DNA of 64,000 bases from a virus, in IMG/VR virus record IMGVR_UViG_3300021519_000007, positions 1 to 64,000 of that record; one strand, written 5' to 3'. This document shows, piece by piece, positions 42,716 through 52,591 of this stretch. A program made the position numbers and the translations under genes. How positions within the stretch are numbered: the first letter of the stretch is position 1; each line of letters opens with the position of its first letter. A model generated the notes under the pieces. That model did not search any database, was not told the DNA's origin, and saw only the letters and a program-made list of their open reading frames with translations.

Positions 42716-44100
42716 TATTCCCAGCGATTCCAATCTGATTCAAGTTGCTCTTGTCCCGCCATTGGCTCTTGTTCTGCCTCTAGGTTGTTCTGTGTTGGAG
42801 AGACGTTAGATCCTAGGTCGTCCTGGCGCTGACGTGGAAGCGCAGCGGCGGGATTGCCTGGTGTTCTTGCGCCGCGATACCAGTCAATTGGACCGCGACC
42901 ATTCTCCTTATACCCTCTACCAACGGCCTCCAATGAGCGAGTCATCCAGTTCTGACCATGCTTGTATCTTGAGAACCCGCGCAACTTTGCAAGTTCATCT
43001 ATGTGGGTTGCCATGCCCTCGGGCTTAATACTTCGGATTCCCGTAATTGCCGGTCTCGCATCCGGCCGTTTGCTCGGACCCTCTTCGGGGTCCACCCATG
43101 TTGGGTTTTCCTGATAGGGTGTTAAACTAATTACAGACTCCCCGGTTTTGTCTTGTTCAAGTCTCACTCCAAGTTCATCAAGAAATGCTCTGATTTTAAA
43201 CGAAACATCCGTGTTGGTTTCTTTTCCGTACGCCTCTTCTTCGTCAACAAACTTTTTAATCTTCTTGAGGATTTCGTTGGGAACTTTTTGTCTCATGGAG
43301 AAACCAGGTCTTGACTCCGCGTAGGGGCTGATCCCTTTCATATCTTTGCGGGGTTCATCCTTGTCCTTATCATCTCTTTTCCTGTTTTCCGCAGGCTCTC
43401 CTCCGACCATCTCTGTCTCTAGTCCGTCCTCATCGTTTGACGTTCCGGTTTCAGCAACCTCAGCCCTGGGAACCAGAATGTCACGTGCTTCTTCGTCACG
43501 CTCTGTTGCTGAGGTTTTAAGGGTGGCGAAATAAAAGCCACCTTTTTCTTCAATGCTCGCAATTTTATATTGCGGTGAAAACTCTCTTATAAGTTCCAGC
43601 CTCGCAACACTTTTCAAAACATTCGCCTCACGGGAAACGGTCAGGGACGAAACGACCCCCATCTGTTCAGATAGACCATACGGTGGCTGTTTGGGATCAG
43701 GAAGTGGCGTCAGGTCATCCTCCTCCTCTTTGTCCAGAACACTGACTAAGGGCTTCTCTTGATCAAGATCGTTGATTTCAATATCTCTCTCGCCCGGAGC
43801 ACTATTCTTTTCTTCACTGATACTATCAACGTCATTTTTGATCTCTTTGAGGAGATCAAGAATGCGATTCATCTTATCTTCTTCGGTCTTCTCATGCTCT
43901 TCGTCTTCGACCACAACGTCATTGCCATCCTCTGCAATGTAGGCAACACGAATGCGTGTGACAAAGAAGTCGGAATCGTTACCGGCTTCCTTGACTCTTC
44001 TGAATGAGAGGATCTCCGCATCAGGATAGACAGAGTTAATCTCATCAAGTGCATCAGCGCTTGTAATATTCGCGGCTCTTTTAAGAATTAATTCTTCCAA
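42715..44100 (-). CDS. Acidic head-module protein of unknown family
   Basis: A 461-residue protein. Residues 1-60 are a compact alpha/beta domain (ALDEINSVYPDAEILSFRRVKEAGNDSDFFVTRIRV). Residues 65-130 are very acidic with a coiled-coil helix (DKMNRILDLLKEIKNDVDSISEE). Residues 150-200 repeat an alpha/beta unit (ANVLKSVARLELIREFSPQYKIASIEEKGGFYFATL), and the C-terminal ~180 residues are basic and proline-rich. It overlaps the protease gene at TAATG, so the two are co-translated. The acidic coiled coil could be scaffold-like, but this is unproven. Confidence 0.55.
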   Translation of the reverse strand: MEELILKRAANITSADALDEINSVYPDAEILSFRRVKEAGNDSDFFVTRIRVAYIAEDGNDVVVEDEEHEKTEEDKMNRILDLLKEIKNDVDSISEEKNSAPGERDIEINDLDQEKPLVSVLDKEEEDDLTPLPDPKQPPYGLSEQMGVVSSLTVSREANVLKSVARLELIREFSPQYKIASIEEKGGFYFATLKTSATERDEEARDILVPRAEVAETGTSNDEDGLETEMVGGEPAENRKRDDKDKDEPRKDMKGISPYAESRPGFSMRQKVPNEILKKIKKFVDEEEAYGKETNTDVSFKIRAFLDELGVRLEQDKTGESVISLTPYQENPTWVDPEEGPSKRPDARPAITGIRSIKPEGMATHIDELAKLRGFSRYKHGQNWMTRSLEAVGRGYKENGRGPIDWYRGARTPGNPAAALPRQRQDDLGSNVSPTQNNLEAEQEPMAGQEQLESDWNRWE

Positions 44101-44112
44101 AACATTTTCCTC

Positions 44113-45549
44113 TTAAATTACGTTCGTGGAAACCTTGACTTTAATGAGATAAAGCAGGCCAACATATTGTGGTCTAGTGTTTATTGGAGCCTGACCAGAA
44201 TTTCCGGTAAGACCGGTGACCTTCATCTGATCAGCAATCTTGACACCGTTTTGTTCTATTATATCACCATTTACCTGACCACTCATCCTACCACTGTTGT
44301 CTTTTAACGTATTAGTGGATTGATCGCCAGAGGGCCCTGTGATAATTAACTCGTATGGGGTGCCTGTAATTCTTCCAACATCTGTTGTTTCGTTGAGGTT
44401 GTGTCCGACAAATGTTGTTGATGTTGCCTGAGCCAGGGTGGGTTTACTTGTTACGTTTGAGTATGTATAACTACCAGGAAATGTTAATCCTGCTGGATTA
44501 TTTCCCGCATATGGCCATGGATCACTAGCGCCCCCATTCGGATAAAGCCCGTGCTCGCTTGACCAGCCTATCGGGTCTCTATCGCCAGTTTTGCCCGCAC
44601 CCTTTAGATCTGCGCCATGGACGTGAGTTGTGTTTGCAACAAACGGATCTCCCGCTTGTGAGGAGGGTTTTACACGTGTAAAATATTCCTGGCCCCACGG
44701 GGCCGGTCTCGTTGTTATATCGCTAGATTGATTAAAATTATGAACATGATTTGGTGTTAGATGAACATGAGAATGAACATGAGTATGACTTTGAATCGAA
44801 TGAGTATGAGATTTGACGGTATGAGTGTGCTGTATATCATGATAGTGGTTTTGAATATGGAGGAGGCCGCCATCGTGATAATGGTTTATTGGCTTTTCAA
44901 CATTGCTACCTGTCAAACTGTTGGGCGACTCAAGGCCTGAGTCATAACCAATACCGGGAGCAAATGCCTGACCGGCCGCCTTGGGTGCGCCACTCGTCCA
45001 AAGGTTGTTTTGGTTCAGTGCTGGTTGAGCATTAGCATCAAGCGCATAACCATTGAATGCCTTGATGCCTGGCACGGTAGCATCCGCACCAATAACCATT
45101 TTGTTTCTTAGATCCGGAACGGTAATGGGTCCCGGTAGAGGGAACGAGTGGTTGGCCTGAGCGATAGTGGAGCCATCGCACGGCTGCCAGCCGTCGGGGA
45201 TTCCAATATCTCTTGTAGGCCTCCACCATTGAATGATCGTGCCGAGAGGCACATCGTTGTAGTTCAGCCCAGAGACAACCGAATAGAGGCTTCTTTTTCC
45301 GACCTGGTTTTGGTACCCACCGTTAGTTGTGCCCGGATATTTTGTGCTTGCGGAGGTTGCAATGACATCGTTGTTTCCAAGCCAGGTTGAGGCTGACCCC
45401 GTGTAAGAATTTCCGCTTGACCCGGCATACCCGTTGGGTCCACCAATAATTGCATCAATGGTGTCAAAGTTAAATACAAGATCGTCACCAATAAAAGAGT
45501 CCTGGGCTCGATCCCAAACCTTTAGTCTGCCCTTTTTAGAATTTCTCAT
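44113..45549 (-). CDS. Tail-collar fibre tip with nine HxH motifs
   Basis: A 478-residue protein. Residues 100-155 match the tail-collar domain (VPLGTIIQWWRP, GWQPCDGSTIAQ, ITVPDLRNKMVIGAD). Residues 222-271 contain nine His-X-His motifs (NHYHD twice, HTH, HTH, HTH, HVH, HSH, HVH, HVH), the arrangement that binds metal ions in the needle of T4 gp37 and in gp12. The last ~200 residues repeat the sandwich (VHGADLKGAG, YVGLLYLIKVKVS). A metal-stapled trimeric fibre with C-terminal collar-like knob is the best reading. It overlaps the 995-residue gene at TAATG (45549). Confidence 0.85.
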   Translation of the reverse strand: MRNSKKGRLKVWDRAQDSFIGDDLVFNFDTIDAIIGGPNGYAGSSGNSYTGSASTWLGNNDVIATSASTKYPGTTNGGYQNQVGKRSLYSVVSGLNYNDVPLGTIIQWWRPTRDIGIPDGWQPCDGSTIAQANHSFPLPGPITVPDLRNKMVIGADATVPGIKAFNGYALDANAQPALNQNNLWTSGAPKAAGQAFAPGIGYDSGLESPNSLTGSNVEKPINHYHDGGLLHIQNHYHDIQHTHTVKSHTHSIQSHTHVHSHVHLTPNHVHNFNQSSDITTRPAPWGQEYFTRVKPSSQAGDPFVANTTHVHGADLKGAGKTGDRDPIGWSSEHGLYPNGGASDPWPYAGNNPAGLTFPGSYTYSNVTSKPTLAQATSTTFVGHNLNETTDVGRITGTPYELIITGPSGDQSTNTLKDNSGRMSGQVNGDIIEQNGVKIADQMKVTGLTGNSGQAPINTRPQYVGLLYLIKVKVSTNVI

Positions 45550-48536
45550 TAGACACCAAACAGAAAGTTGTCATCAAAACTATCGTTGGCAGTAACTTCG
45601 CCATCAAGATAGTGTGTACCCTCAAGCACCAATTTATCTAGGTTGCGTGCTTTCCCCCGCTCGTTGACAAAATCTTTTTGCTGGTTCGGCAGATAGTGAC
45701 GACCGGCGATGTGCTCTGTGCTGGCCTTTCTGCCGGTGCTGAGATCTGTTTCTCCAACCATATCATTTTGACCCGGCCCAGCATCATCCATTGTCTCAGG
45801 AGTTCCATCGAGGGGATCGTTAATAGAATCCTCGTCAATCTCATTAGGATGAATACTATTGCGTCTATCAAACCTCATGTCATTGACATTGAATTCTTCG
45901 ATCGTAACCTCATAGGGTTCATCGCCCTCTTCGGGGAAAGCGGAATCAATTCTCTTAAGTGACACATGCTCTGGGGTGTAGTCAACAACCTCAACAATGT
46001 CAGGCTCTTGATCTTGACCAGAAAACACCTGATAGACGGCACCGATCTCAAGGGGATCGCCGTCAATATCTACGATATCTTCCTGCTTTGCCTCCATGTC
46101 GTCTTCAACCTCGGGGTTTAGGCTAAGGTTGGCGTCTGGACCGAGGTCCTCGTAAGCATCAAACTCTGCGGGTTCCTCGCTGATTGCGGCCTGGATTTGC
46201 TGACCAATCTGTCCAACAATGCCCTGTTCGGCACGACCCTGGATAGGTGATGGGGCCTGAGGTGTGTTGGTGCCAGGTTGTGCATAGGCAATCTCGGATG
46301 TCTGCGGCACATAGGCCATCGGTGTGGTCTGCGCCTCTCCCATAGGGGCGGTTTGCGGATTTTGATTGAGCATTGTTTTTGGAATAAAAACACTTCTACC
46401 ATCAGCCGTTGTTGCCATTGTGTAGTCATCAGCATGGAGAATCGACTGCTGCTGATCAGACTGCATGGTCTGTCCAGGTGGCATGGGTGCGGCAAACGAC
46501 TGTTTCTTTTTCGCTTCCATATTTTTATCTTTGAATTTATCGCCAAGAAGAACACTAAAGATCTTCTCCGCCATCTCAACAACCTTTTGAACCTTCTCGG
46601 AATCAACACCCTTAAGCGCACCGTCAATACCCTCGGCGACAACCTTTTCTGGGTCAGATGCAGCCTTCTCGTCATCTTCGGGGGTTGCATCAATCCAGCC
46701 AGAATTTTCGCCAACGATATCTTTAAGGAGTTCTGGCGAGTCGCCATGTTCAGCATTGTATCCACCGGTGCCACCAATACTGGGATCAGAGTCTTGGCCA
46801 TGGAGGTGGACAGCGAAGATGTCTTCGCTCGGCTCGGTCACCGATGTCTTCTGGTTGGCAAGGGCCTCACCAAAAAGAGAGCCGAGTTCCTCAGCATAAG
46901 GCGCAAACGTCTTAGCAATACGCGCTAGGCTATTGGCCTGTCTGACGTATTCGCTACGGTCTTCACCGCAGCAGTGGCACATGCTGTCAATTAGAGGGTC
47001 GGAACATTTGGGGCAAGAGAATTTGAAAGAGGAAAGACGTGCGTCCTCCCACTCGTTCTCATCTCTCACGTGGGAATGACGAGCAATATCCTCATCGTTC
47101 TCCAAATAGTCAACAATGTTCTCATGAATGAGTTGCTTGAAGTCGTCATTGTTTAGAAGGGTGTCGATAACCTCTTCCGGCATCTCTGGAAACTTCACGC
47201 CCTTGGCTTCTGGCTCTGCATCATCCGAACCAAGGCCCCTCATCTCTGGGTTTCCCTCTTGATCGTGTAGGCCACCGTCATCCATGTTCTTCTCGACCTC
47301 ACCCTCGGCATGTCGTACATTTGAGTTGCCTCCAATATCAGAGCGCATGTGATCTGTGTCGTCTTCGTTGTTTACAATGTCGAATACACCGGCCCCGGCG
47401 TCGGCAGAATGCTTGCCTTTGGCGTTGGGATGACGTGCTTTGTGCAGTTGAGCGTCAACTTTGGCCGCCCATGAGCGACCAGCGTCTCCACCCCAGCAAA
47501 GCCATGCAACATCCCATGCTGTGATCTCGCCGGGCTTGGCTTTCTTAGAGCGACCACCAGCGTGACGCTCAAAGAACGAGTGCATGCGATTGATGTGTTC
47601 TTCGGTTAGTTCTTCACCGGCTGCAATCTTGCGAGCGCGAGCAGCAGTAGCGGCCTCGAAACCATCGCCAGCCTTTCCCTCAGCATAATACTTCAAGCCA
47701 CGCTTAGCGGCAGCGCGAACGCCCGCAGGGGGAACCTTGTTGACTTTCTTAACTGCTTCTTCGGGGCTCTGCTTTTTCTTTGCGGCAGCCTCTTTACGAC
47801 CAGCATCGCACTTTTCGCAAGAACCGGGGGCGCAAGGCTTTGTACCGGGTACGCGCTTATAGCCGTCCCAGCATCCACAGTCCTTTGCGACCTTGGCCGA
47901 CATTGCGCGACCACCCGGGAGCGCACCATCATTGCGCTCGTTATACTCTCCAGATCCAAACTCATTATCCATTGCCATTGGGTTGGGTTTGAGTGTGCGA
48001 TCCCAGTAGGAATCTTCTGTAGCATCGTGGTCAACGTCTTCGATAGCGTTGTCCTCTTCTTTGTCAAGATCGCCGCGCTCGTCCATGTCATGGAGGATAT
48101 CTAGGACTTCGTCCAACTTGCTCTCCATGTCGGAGTGCGCCTCAACGTCTGTCGAATCAGAATCCTCTGTGTAATCGTCGACCCATTCGTTAAGATCGGA
48201 CGGTTCGCTAACAATGTCGATACCGTCCTCTGCTGCGCTAACAACATCCCAACCAATCTCTGGGTCGTAGACTAGCCGTTCGCCGTTACCTACGGACGAC
48301 TGGCGGTAGAAAGCAATGTCTGGTTCGGATGGAATTGTCTTGTCCCAGAAGACCTTTGCGGTCTTAACCACACGACCGTCGGTAAACTCTACGGTGTATT
48401 CTTTTGTGGCCGAATCAAAATCAAGAATGAGGCCGGGTGTGTTACCGGCGAAGACAGTCAGACCTAGATAGTTCATGTTAATCTTTAAGTAAGGGGTTGA
48501 GTCTGTTTTGTTGCTTTTACCATTGATATCGTACAA
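45549..48536 (-). CDS. 995-residue multidomain protein of the head/appendage region
   Basis: Start TTG at 48536 has AAGGA seven bases upstream; an internal ATG at 48476 is the alternative. Residues 20-80 are a small Tudor/SH3-like barrel (GLILDFDSATKEYTVEFTDGRV). Residues 215-241 are cysteine-rich (CGCWDGYK ... CAPGSCEKC). Residues 272-370 carry a distinctive helical domain with RMHSFFERHAGGRSKK and WDVAWLCWGGDAGRSWA, which I recall from phage head-maturation or structural proteins without a firm name. Residues 509-527 hold a zinc ribbon (CPKCSDPLIDSMCHCCGED). The rest is acidic and Gln/Pro-rich, probably disordered. A second barrel (DIVDIDGDPLEIGAVYQVF) lies around residue 840. Function unknown. 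Confidence 0.7.
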   Translation of the reverse strand: MYDINGKSNKTDSTPYLKINMNYLGLTVFAGNTPGLILDFDSATKEYTVEFTDGRVVKTAKVFWDKTIPSEPDIAFYRQSSVGNGERLVYDPEIGWDVVSAAEDGIDIVSEPSDLNEWVDDYTEDSDSTDVEAHSDMESKLDEVLDILHDMDERGDLDKEEDNAIEDVDHDATEDSYWDRTLKPNPMAMDNEFGSGEYNERNDGALPGGRAMSAKVAKDCGCWDGYKRVPGTKPCAPGSCEKCDAGRKEAAAKKKQSPEEAVKKVNKVPPAGVRAAAKRGLKYYAEGKAGDGFEAATAARARKIAAGEELTEEHINRMHSFFERHAGGRSKKAKPGEITAWDVAWLCWGGDAGRSWAAKVDAQLHKARHPNAKGKHSADAGAGVFDIVNNEDDTDHMRSDIGGNSNVRHAEGEVEKNMDDGGLHDQEGNPEMRGLGSDDAEPEAKGVKFPEMPEEVIDTLLNNDDFKQLIHENIVDYLENDEDIARHSHVRDENEWEDARLSSFKFSCPKCSDPLIDSMCHCCGEDRSEYVRQANSLARIAKTFAPYAEELGSLFGEALANQKTSVTEPSEDIFAVHLHGQDSDPSIGGTGGYNAEHGDSPELLKDIVGENSGWIDATPEDDEKAASDPEKVVAEGIDGALKGVDSEKVQKVVEMAEKIFSVLLGDKFKDKNMEAKKKQSFAAPMPPGQTMQSDQQQSILHADDYTMATTADGRSVFIPKTMLNQNPQTAPMGEAQTTPMAYVPQTSEIAYAQPGTNTPQAPSPIQGRAEQGIVGQIGQQIQAAISEEPAEFDAYEDLGPDANLSLNPEVEDDMEAKQEDIVDIDGDPLEIGAVYQVFSGQDQEPDIVEVVDYTPEHVSLKRIDSAFPEEGDEPYEVTIEEFNVNDMRFDRRNSIHPNEIDEDSINDPLDGTPETMDDAGPGQNDMVGETDLSTGRKASTEHIAGRHYLPNQQKDFVNERGKARNLDKLVLEGTHYLDGEVTANDSFDDNFLFGV

Positions 48537-49563
48537 TTACAATTCCTTGAGCACCGGACCCGCCATCATTACCATAACCATAGCCTTGAGCGCCACCATC
48601 TCCATAAGTTGCAGCAGCAGCATTACCACCAGTACCATAAGTGCCGTAACCACTACCAGACCATACAGATCCTAGATTATAACCAGCACCGCCGACGCCA
48701 CCGATACCGTTCAGTAGGTTGCTTCCAGTACTGTTTCCGCCCGTGCCCTGAGCACCAGCACCACCGCCGGGAGCACCAGTGCCATTACTACCACTACCAC
48801 CACCATAATAAGTGTTACTGCCGCCATTACCGCCCCAAACTTGATTAAGACCGCCTTGACCTCCGCCACCTCCGGCAGCACCATTACCGCCATAATAAGA
48901 AGGACCACCCCCAGAACCTGAACCTGCTACTCCGCCGCCATTATCTGCAGTACCACCGCCACCACCACCCCCAACAGTAATGCCAACAGCGCCAGCACCT
49001 TGAGAAATATTCTGAACACCATTACCATAAATAGAACCGGCAGCACCACCACCACCGCCGCCATCATAGTCATAACCAGAATCGCCGCCACCACCGCCAC
49101 CACCCGCAAGGACAAAAATACCAACAGTATTACTACTTGTTGCAGAAACAGTAAAGGTATCATTAGCAGTAAACACATGATAACGATAACCACCGACAAC
49201 AGTAGGAGTGCCACCAGAAGCAGACCACATAGTATAAGAACTCGTAGCCGTAGAAGCAGCACCACGACCAACAATATTATTCGCTTTAACAGTAAACGTA
49301 TAAGCAGTACCACCCGTTAAACCAGCAACACTCCCTGTAGTAGTCGCACTGGTTCCCGTCAAACCGCCCGGAGAAGAAGTAATGGTATAAGAGGTAACAG
49401 GAGAACCACCATTATTGACGGGGGCAGTCCAAGAAAAATTAAGAGTAGAGGTTGACCTGACAGTTTCACTAGTGATAGTTAAACCAGTAGGTGCTCCCGG
49501 TAGACCAGCACCGGGAAAGAATCCTCTTACTGATAGTCCACCTAAACTAGAACGAATTGGCAT
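48517..49563 (-). CDS. Fibronectin III plus glycine-rich adhesin
   Basis: A 348-residue protein. Residues 22-112 are a fibronectin type III domain (PGAPTGLTITSETVRSTSTL..., SWTAPVNNGGSPVTSYTI..., YTFTVKANNIVGRG). Residues 120-150 form a bridging strand (VVGGYRYHVFTANDTFTV). Residues 150-345 are glycine-rich (FVLAGGGGGGGDSGYDY ...), ending GAQGIVIVRYQW, the same framing as in the 969-1838 protein. This suggests an adhesin tip carried on an Ig-like spacer. T-ending codons dominate as in the left-end fibre gene. It overlaps the next gene by 20 bases. Confidence 0.85.
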   Translation of the reverse strand: MPIRSSLGGLSVRGFFPGAGLPGAPTGLTITSETVRSTSTLNFSWTAPVNNGGSPVTSYTITSSPGGLTGTSATTTGSVAGLTGGTAYTFTVKANNIVGRGAASTATSSYTMWSASGGTPTVVGGYRYHVFTANDTFTVSATSSNTVGIFVLAGGGGGGGDSGYDYDGGGGGGAAGSIYGNGVQNISQGAGAVGITVGGGGGGGTADNGGGVAGSGSGGGPSYYGGNGAAGGGGGQGGLNQVWGGNGGSNTYYGGGSGSNGTGAPGGGAGAQGTGGNSTGSNLLNGIGGVGGAGYNLGSVWSGSGYGTYGTGGNAAAATYGDGGAQGYGYGNDGGSGAQGIVIVRYQW

Positions 49564-49574
49564 TACATTAACCC

Positions 49575-52500
49575 TTAAGCGAACTTAGCCGTAGAAGCAA
49601 GAACCGTATACGTGGGAGTTGCCGCTGTCTTCATAATTGTAAAAGTATACACATCTGTTGAGTTAGCATTGCCACTTGTTGGTGCTGTTCCGGTAAACCA
49701 TTTCGGAGTTACGCCCACACCGTCAATTGCAATTGGTCCCGATGGTCCAGTTGGGTAGTAGGCAGAAGATCCATTCTGACTCAAAACAGAGATTGTGATT
49801 GCTTGCCCAACCGAAAGCAATGAACTTAAGGTTGTTGTCGAATTGCCGCGAACATTGAGCCACCAATTTGCAGTTGCATTGTTGTTTGCGTACACAACCG
49901 ACTGGGTCTTTGCGTCAAAATTGACAGGACCCGTGAGTCCAGTAGTGGTTGCAAAGGTTTCTGTTGGTCCAACAACGTTAACATTGGAGAGCGTTGTTGA
50001 CCAGATCGGTCCGGTGGCTCCGCCAAACGATGTAAGAACAGATCCTGTCGGTCCCGTTGCTAAGAACGCTGTAGTGTCTGCGGAAGACTGATAGTGAATC
50101 TGACCGGCAAGACCACCCGCAACGTTTGTTGCCTTGCTTGGTGTTGGGTTAGACCCTGACGTAACGCGACCGTACGCGTCTGTTGTGACGGATGTGTATG
50201 TGCCAGCCGTTCCCGCAGTAGAAAGATCAAGAGTCGCAAGCACAGATCCTGTTGGACCAGACGGACCAGTAGCAAGAGATATTCTTCCGCTTGTCCCGGA
50301 CACTCCGGCAACATAAATTGAATTAGATCCGGATGTAACACGACCGTATGTGTCTGTTGTAACGGAATTGTAGGTTCCAGCCGCTCCGGTTGTTTGCAAA
50401 CCAACAGTAATAGCGTTTGCACCAGTTGGTCCGGACACCGAGAACGTCAGTTGTCCGCTTGGACCCGTGACACTAGAGACAATAACAGATGAATTATTAA
50501 CGGCGTCAGTGATTCCGTAGCCAGACAGCGTTGTTGGATTTGTTCCCGCCGTCACACGTCCGTAGGTGTCAACGGTCACAGATCTATATGTGCCAGTGCT
50601 AGATATGACATTAGAAGCAAGATCTATTGTGGACAGAACGGATCCTGTTGGTCCCGACGGTCCGGTCGAAAGAGAAACTCTTCCGCTTGTTCCGGCAACT
50701 CCAGCGATATACGTTGGATTAGATCCGGCGGTAACACGACCGTAGGCATCTGTTGTTACAGAGTTATACGTTCCAGATGTTCCCGTTGTTGGTAAGCCAA
50801 CAGTTATCGCATTGGCCGTGGTGGGACCAGTAACGCTAAACGTTAACTGACTACTTGGACCCGTGACGCTAGTCACAATTTGATCAACAATGTTATGAGC
50901 GACTAGCGTTGTTGGATTGCTGCCTGATGTTACTCGACCATATGTGTCAACGACAACAGACTGATATGTCCCAGCAGAAGCGACACCCGTTGGTAGATCG
51001 ATTGATACGGCGTTTGAACCCGTTGGTCCCGTGACGCTAAACAACAAACGGTTTGGACCCGTAACACTGGCGACCAAAAGGGAAGTTGAGCCATTGGTAA
51101 CGCGACCATAAGCATCGGTGGTAACAGAGTTGTACGTTCCAGCAGTTCCGGTTGTTCCAAGTTCAAGAGTAATGGCATTGGACCCGGTTGGTCCACTAAC
51201 AGACGCCACAACTCTTCCGCTTGGCCCCGTAACACTAGAGACGATTACAGAGGAACTGCTTACCGCGTCGGTGATCCCATAACCAGATAGCGTTGTCGGG
51301 TTAGTTCCTGCCGTGACGCGCCCGTAGGTGTCAACAGTCACAGATCTGTATGTTCCTGTGCTTGAGATTACACCAGAGGCTAGATCAAGTGTTGGGTTGC
51401 CAGACACTCCACTGCCATTTGATACGGTAATTCTTGCAGAACTTGCTGTGGCAATGCTTGCTGTCGATGTTGTTCCAGTCGCCGTCTTGACGATGAATCC
51501 TGTTCCCGCAAGACTTGGGATGGAGGCAAGGATGCCTGTGCTGTCTAGCGGTTGAGCGTCGTTGATTCCATACAGGGCAAGCGTATTCGGGTTTGTTCCC
51601 GACGTAACTCGTCCGTAAGTATCAACCGTTACTGACTTATATGTGCCAGCACCCGTGCTAACAATATTTGAAGCGAGGTCGAACGTTGCCACAACGGACC
51701 CCGTTGGGCCAGAGGGCCCTGTGGCCAAAGATATTCTCCCGCTTGTTCCAGAGACATCAGCAACATACGCTGGGTTAGAGCCAGCAGTAACGCGACCCTT
51801 AGAATCGATTGTGACCGAAGCGTAGGTCCCGGTTGGGCCAGTCAAAGACGCAAGGGTGGGATTGGGATAGGATCCTGCAAGATCGCCGCCTGCTGGGCCC
51901 GTTGGTGTTCTGGAATTTGTGAGCGCTGCATTTGTGCTGAGAACAACTGGCGTCCCGCCAGATGTTATCGCGCTCGTCACAGCAAGATCTCCGCTGATGC
52001 TTGTTGTTGCGCTAATTGTTAACTGACCAGGACTTGATCTGTATATAGAGGCGTCAGTAGAACCGCTTCCAGACCCCCAAAGAATCTGGCCGTCTGCCTG
52101 TACAGAAAGTCGGTTATAAGTGTCCCCGTCGACCTTACCCTGAAATACCAGATCGGTTGATACAGATCCAACTGAGGAGAATGTGTTTATAGATTCAATA
52201 ACTGGTTCGGTTGTAGGGCGGTATAGATAGGTGTCTGTGCCAATAGCAATACCACCCAAGGGGCCCTGTGTCGGCAAAGACAGTTGCTCGGCTGTCTCTA
52301 AAACACCACCGGTCCCACTGTATAGAGAAACACCTCCGCCTAGCATGATGCCACCCATTGAGCCCGTATCCATTATGGACAACTGGCCCTGAGAAATGGT
52401 TAGCGCAGCAGTACCGACATCTGAGTTTATTGTTAAACCAGATGCGCCAAGGGATGTCGACCCAAGTAGGATGTTCTCAATGGAAATTATTTCATCCCAT

Positions 52501-52586
52501 GCGGGACCCACATGATTATGGTCAATAAGTTGACCAACAACAATCCCAGAAGGCTTGTTTGCTGTACTACTCGGGAAAGAGGTCAT
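49575..52586 (-). CDS. Long tail fibre with nine GTYxSV..YGRVT repeats
   Basis: A 1003-residue protein. Residues 1-70 (GQLIDHNHVGPAWDEIISIENILLG) look like an attachment piece, and residues 70-250 are fibre-like beta repeats. From about residue 280 to 830 there are nine repeats of 55-95 residues, each starting GTY(N/R/K)SVT(V/T)D(A/T)YGRVT and containing TGPTGSN or TGPSGPTGS strand turns. The final ~160 residues are a separate domain (NNATANWWLNVRGNSTTTLSSLLSVGQAITISVLS) that resembles phage fibre knobs. The repeats are the kind that form triple beta-helical shafts. Two repeats (third and seventh) are nearly identical, pointing to recent internal duplication. Confidence 0.85.
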   Translation of the reverse strand: MTSFPSSTANKPSGIVVGQLIDHNHVGPAWDEIISIENILLGSTSLGASGLTINSDVGTAALTISQGQLSIMDTGSMGGIMLGGGVSLYSGTGGVLETAEQLSLPTQGPLGGIAIGTDTYLYRPTTEPVIESINTFSSVGSVSTDLVFQGKVDGDTYNRLSVQADGQILWGSGSGSTDASIYRSSPGQLTISATTSISGDLAVTSAITSGGTPVVLSTNAALTNSRTPTGPAGGDLAGSYPNPTLASLTGPTGTYASVTIDSKGRVTAGSNPAYVADVSGTSGRISLATGPSGPTGSVVATFDLASNIVSTGAGTYKSVTVDTYGRVTSGTNPNTLALYGINDAQPLDSTGILASIPSLAGTGFIVKTATGTTSTASIATASSARITVSNGSGVSGNPTLDLASGVISSTGTYRSVTVDTYGRVTAGTNPTTLSGYGITDAVSSSSVIVSSVTGPSGRVVASVSGPTGSNAITLELGTTGTAGTYNSVTTDAYGRVTNGSTSLLVASVTGPNRLLFSVTGPTGSNAVSIDLPTGVASAGTYQSVVVDTYGRVTSGSNPTTLVAHNIVDQIVTSVTGPSSQLTFSVTGPTTANAITVGLPTTGTSGTYNSVTTDAYGRVTAGSNPTYIAGVAGTSGRVSLSTGPSGPTGSVLSTIDLASNVISSTGTYRSVTVDTYGRVTAGTNPTTLSGYGITDAVNNSSVIVSSVTGPSGQLTFSVSGPTGANAITVGLQTTGAAGTYNSVTTDTYGRVTSGSNSIYVAGVSGTSGRISLATGPSGPTGSVLATLDLSTAGTAGTYTSVTTDAYGRVTSGSNPTPSKATNVAGGLAGQIHYQSSADTTAFLATGPTGSVLTSFGGATGPIWSTTLSNVNVVGPTETFATTTGLTGPVNFDAKTQSVVYANNNATANWWLNVRGNSTTTLSSLLSVGQAITISVLSQNGSSAYYPTGPSGPIAIDGVGVTPKWFTGTAPTSGNANSTDVYTFTIMKTAATPTYTVLASTAKFA

Positions 52587-52591
52587 ACAGA

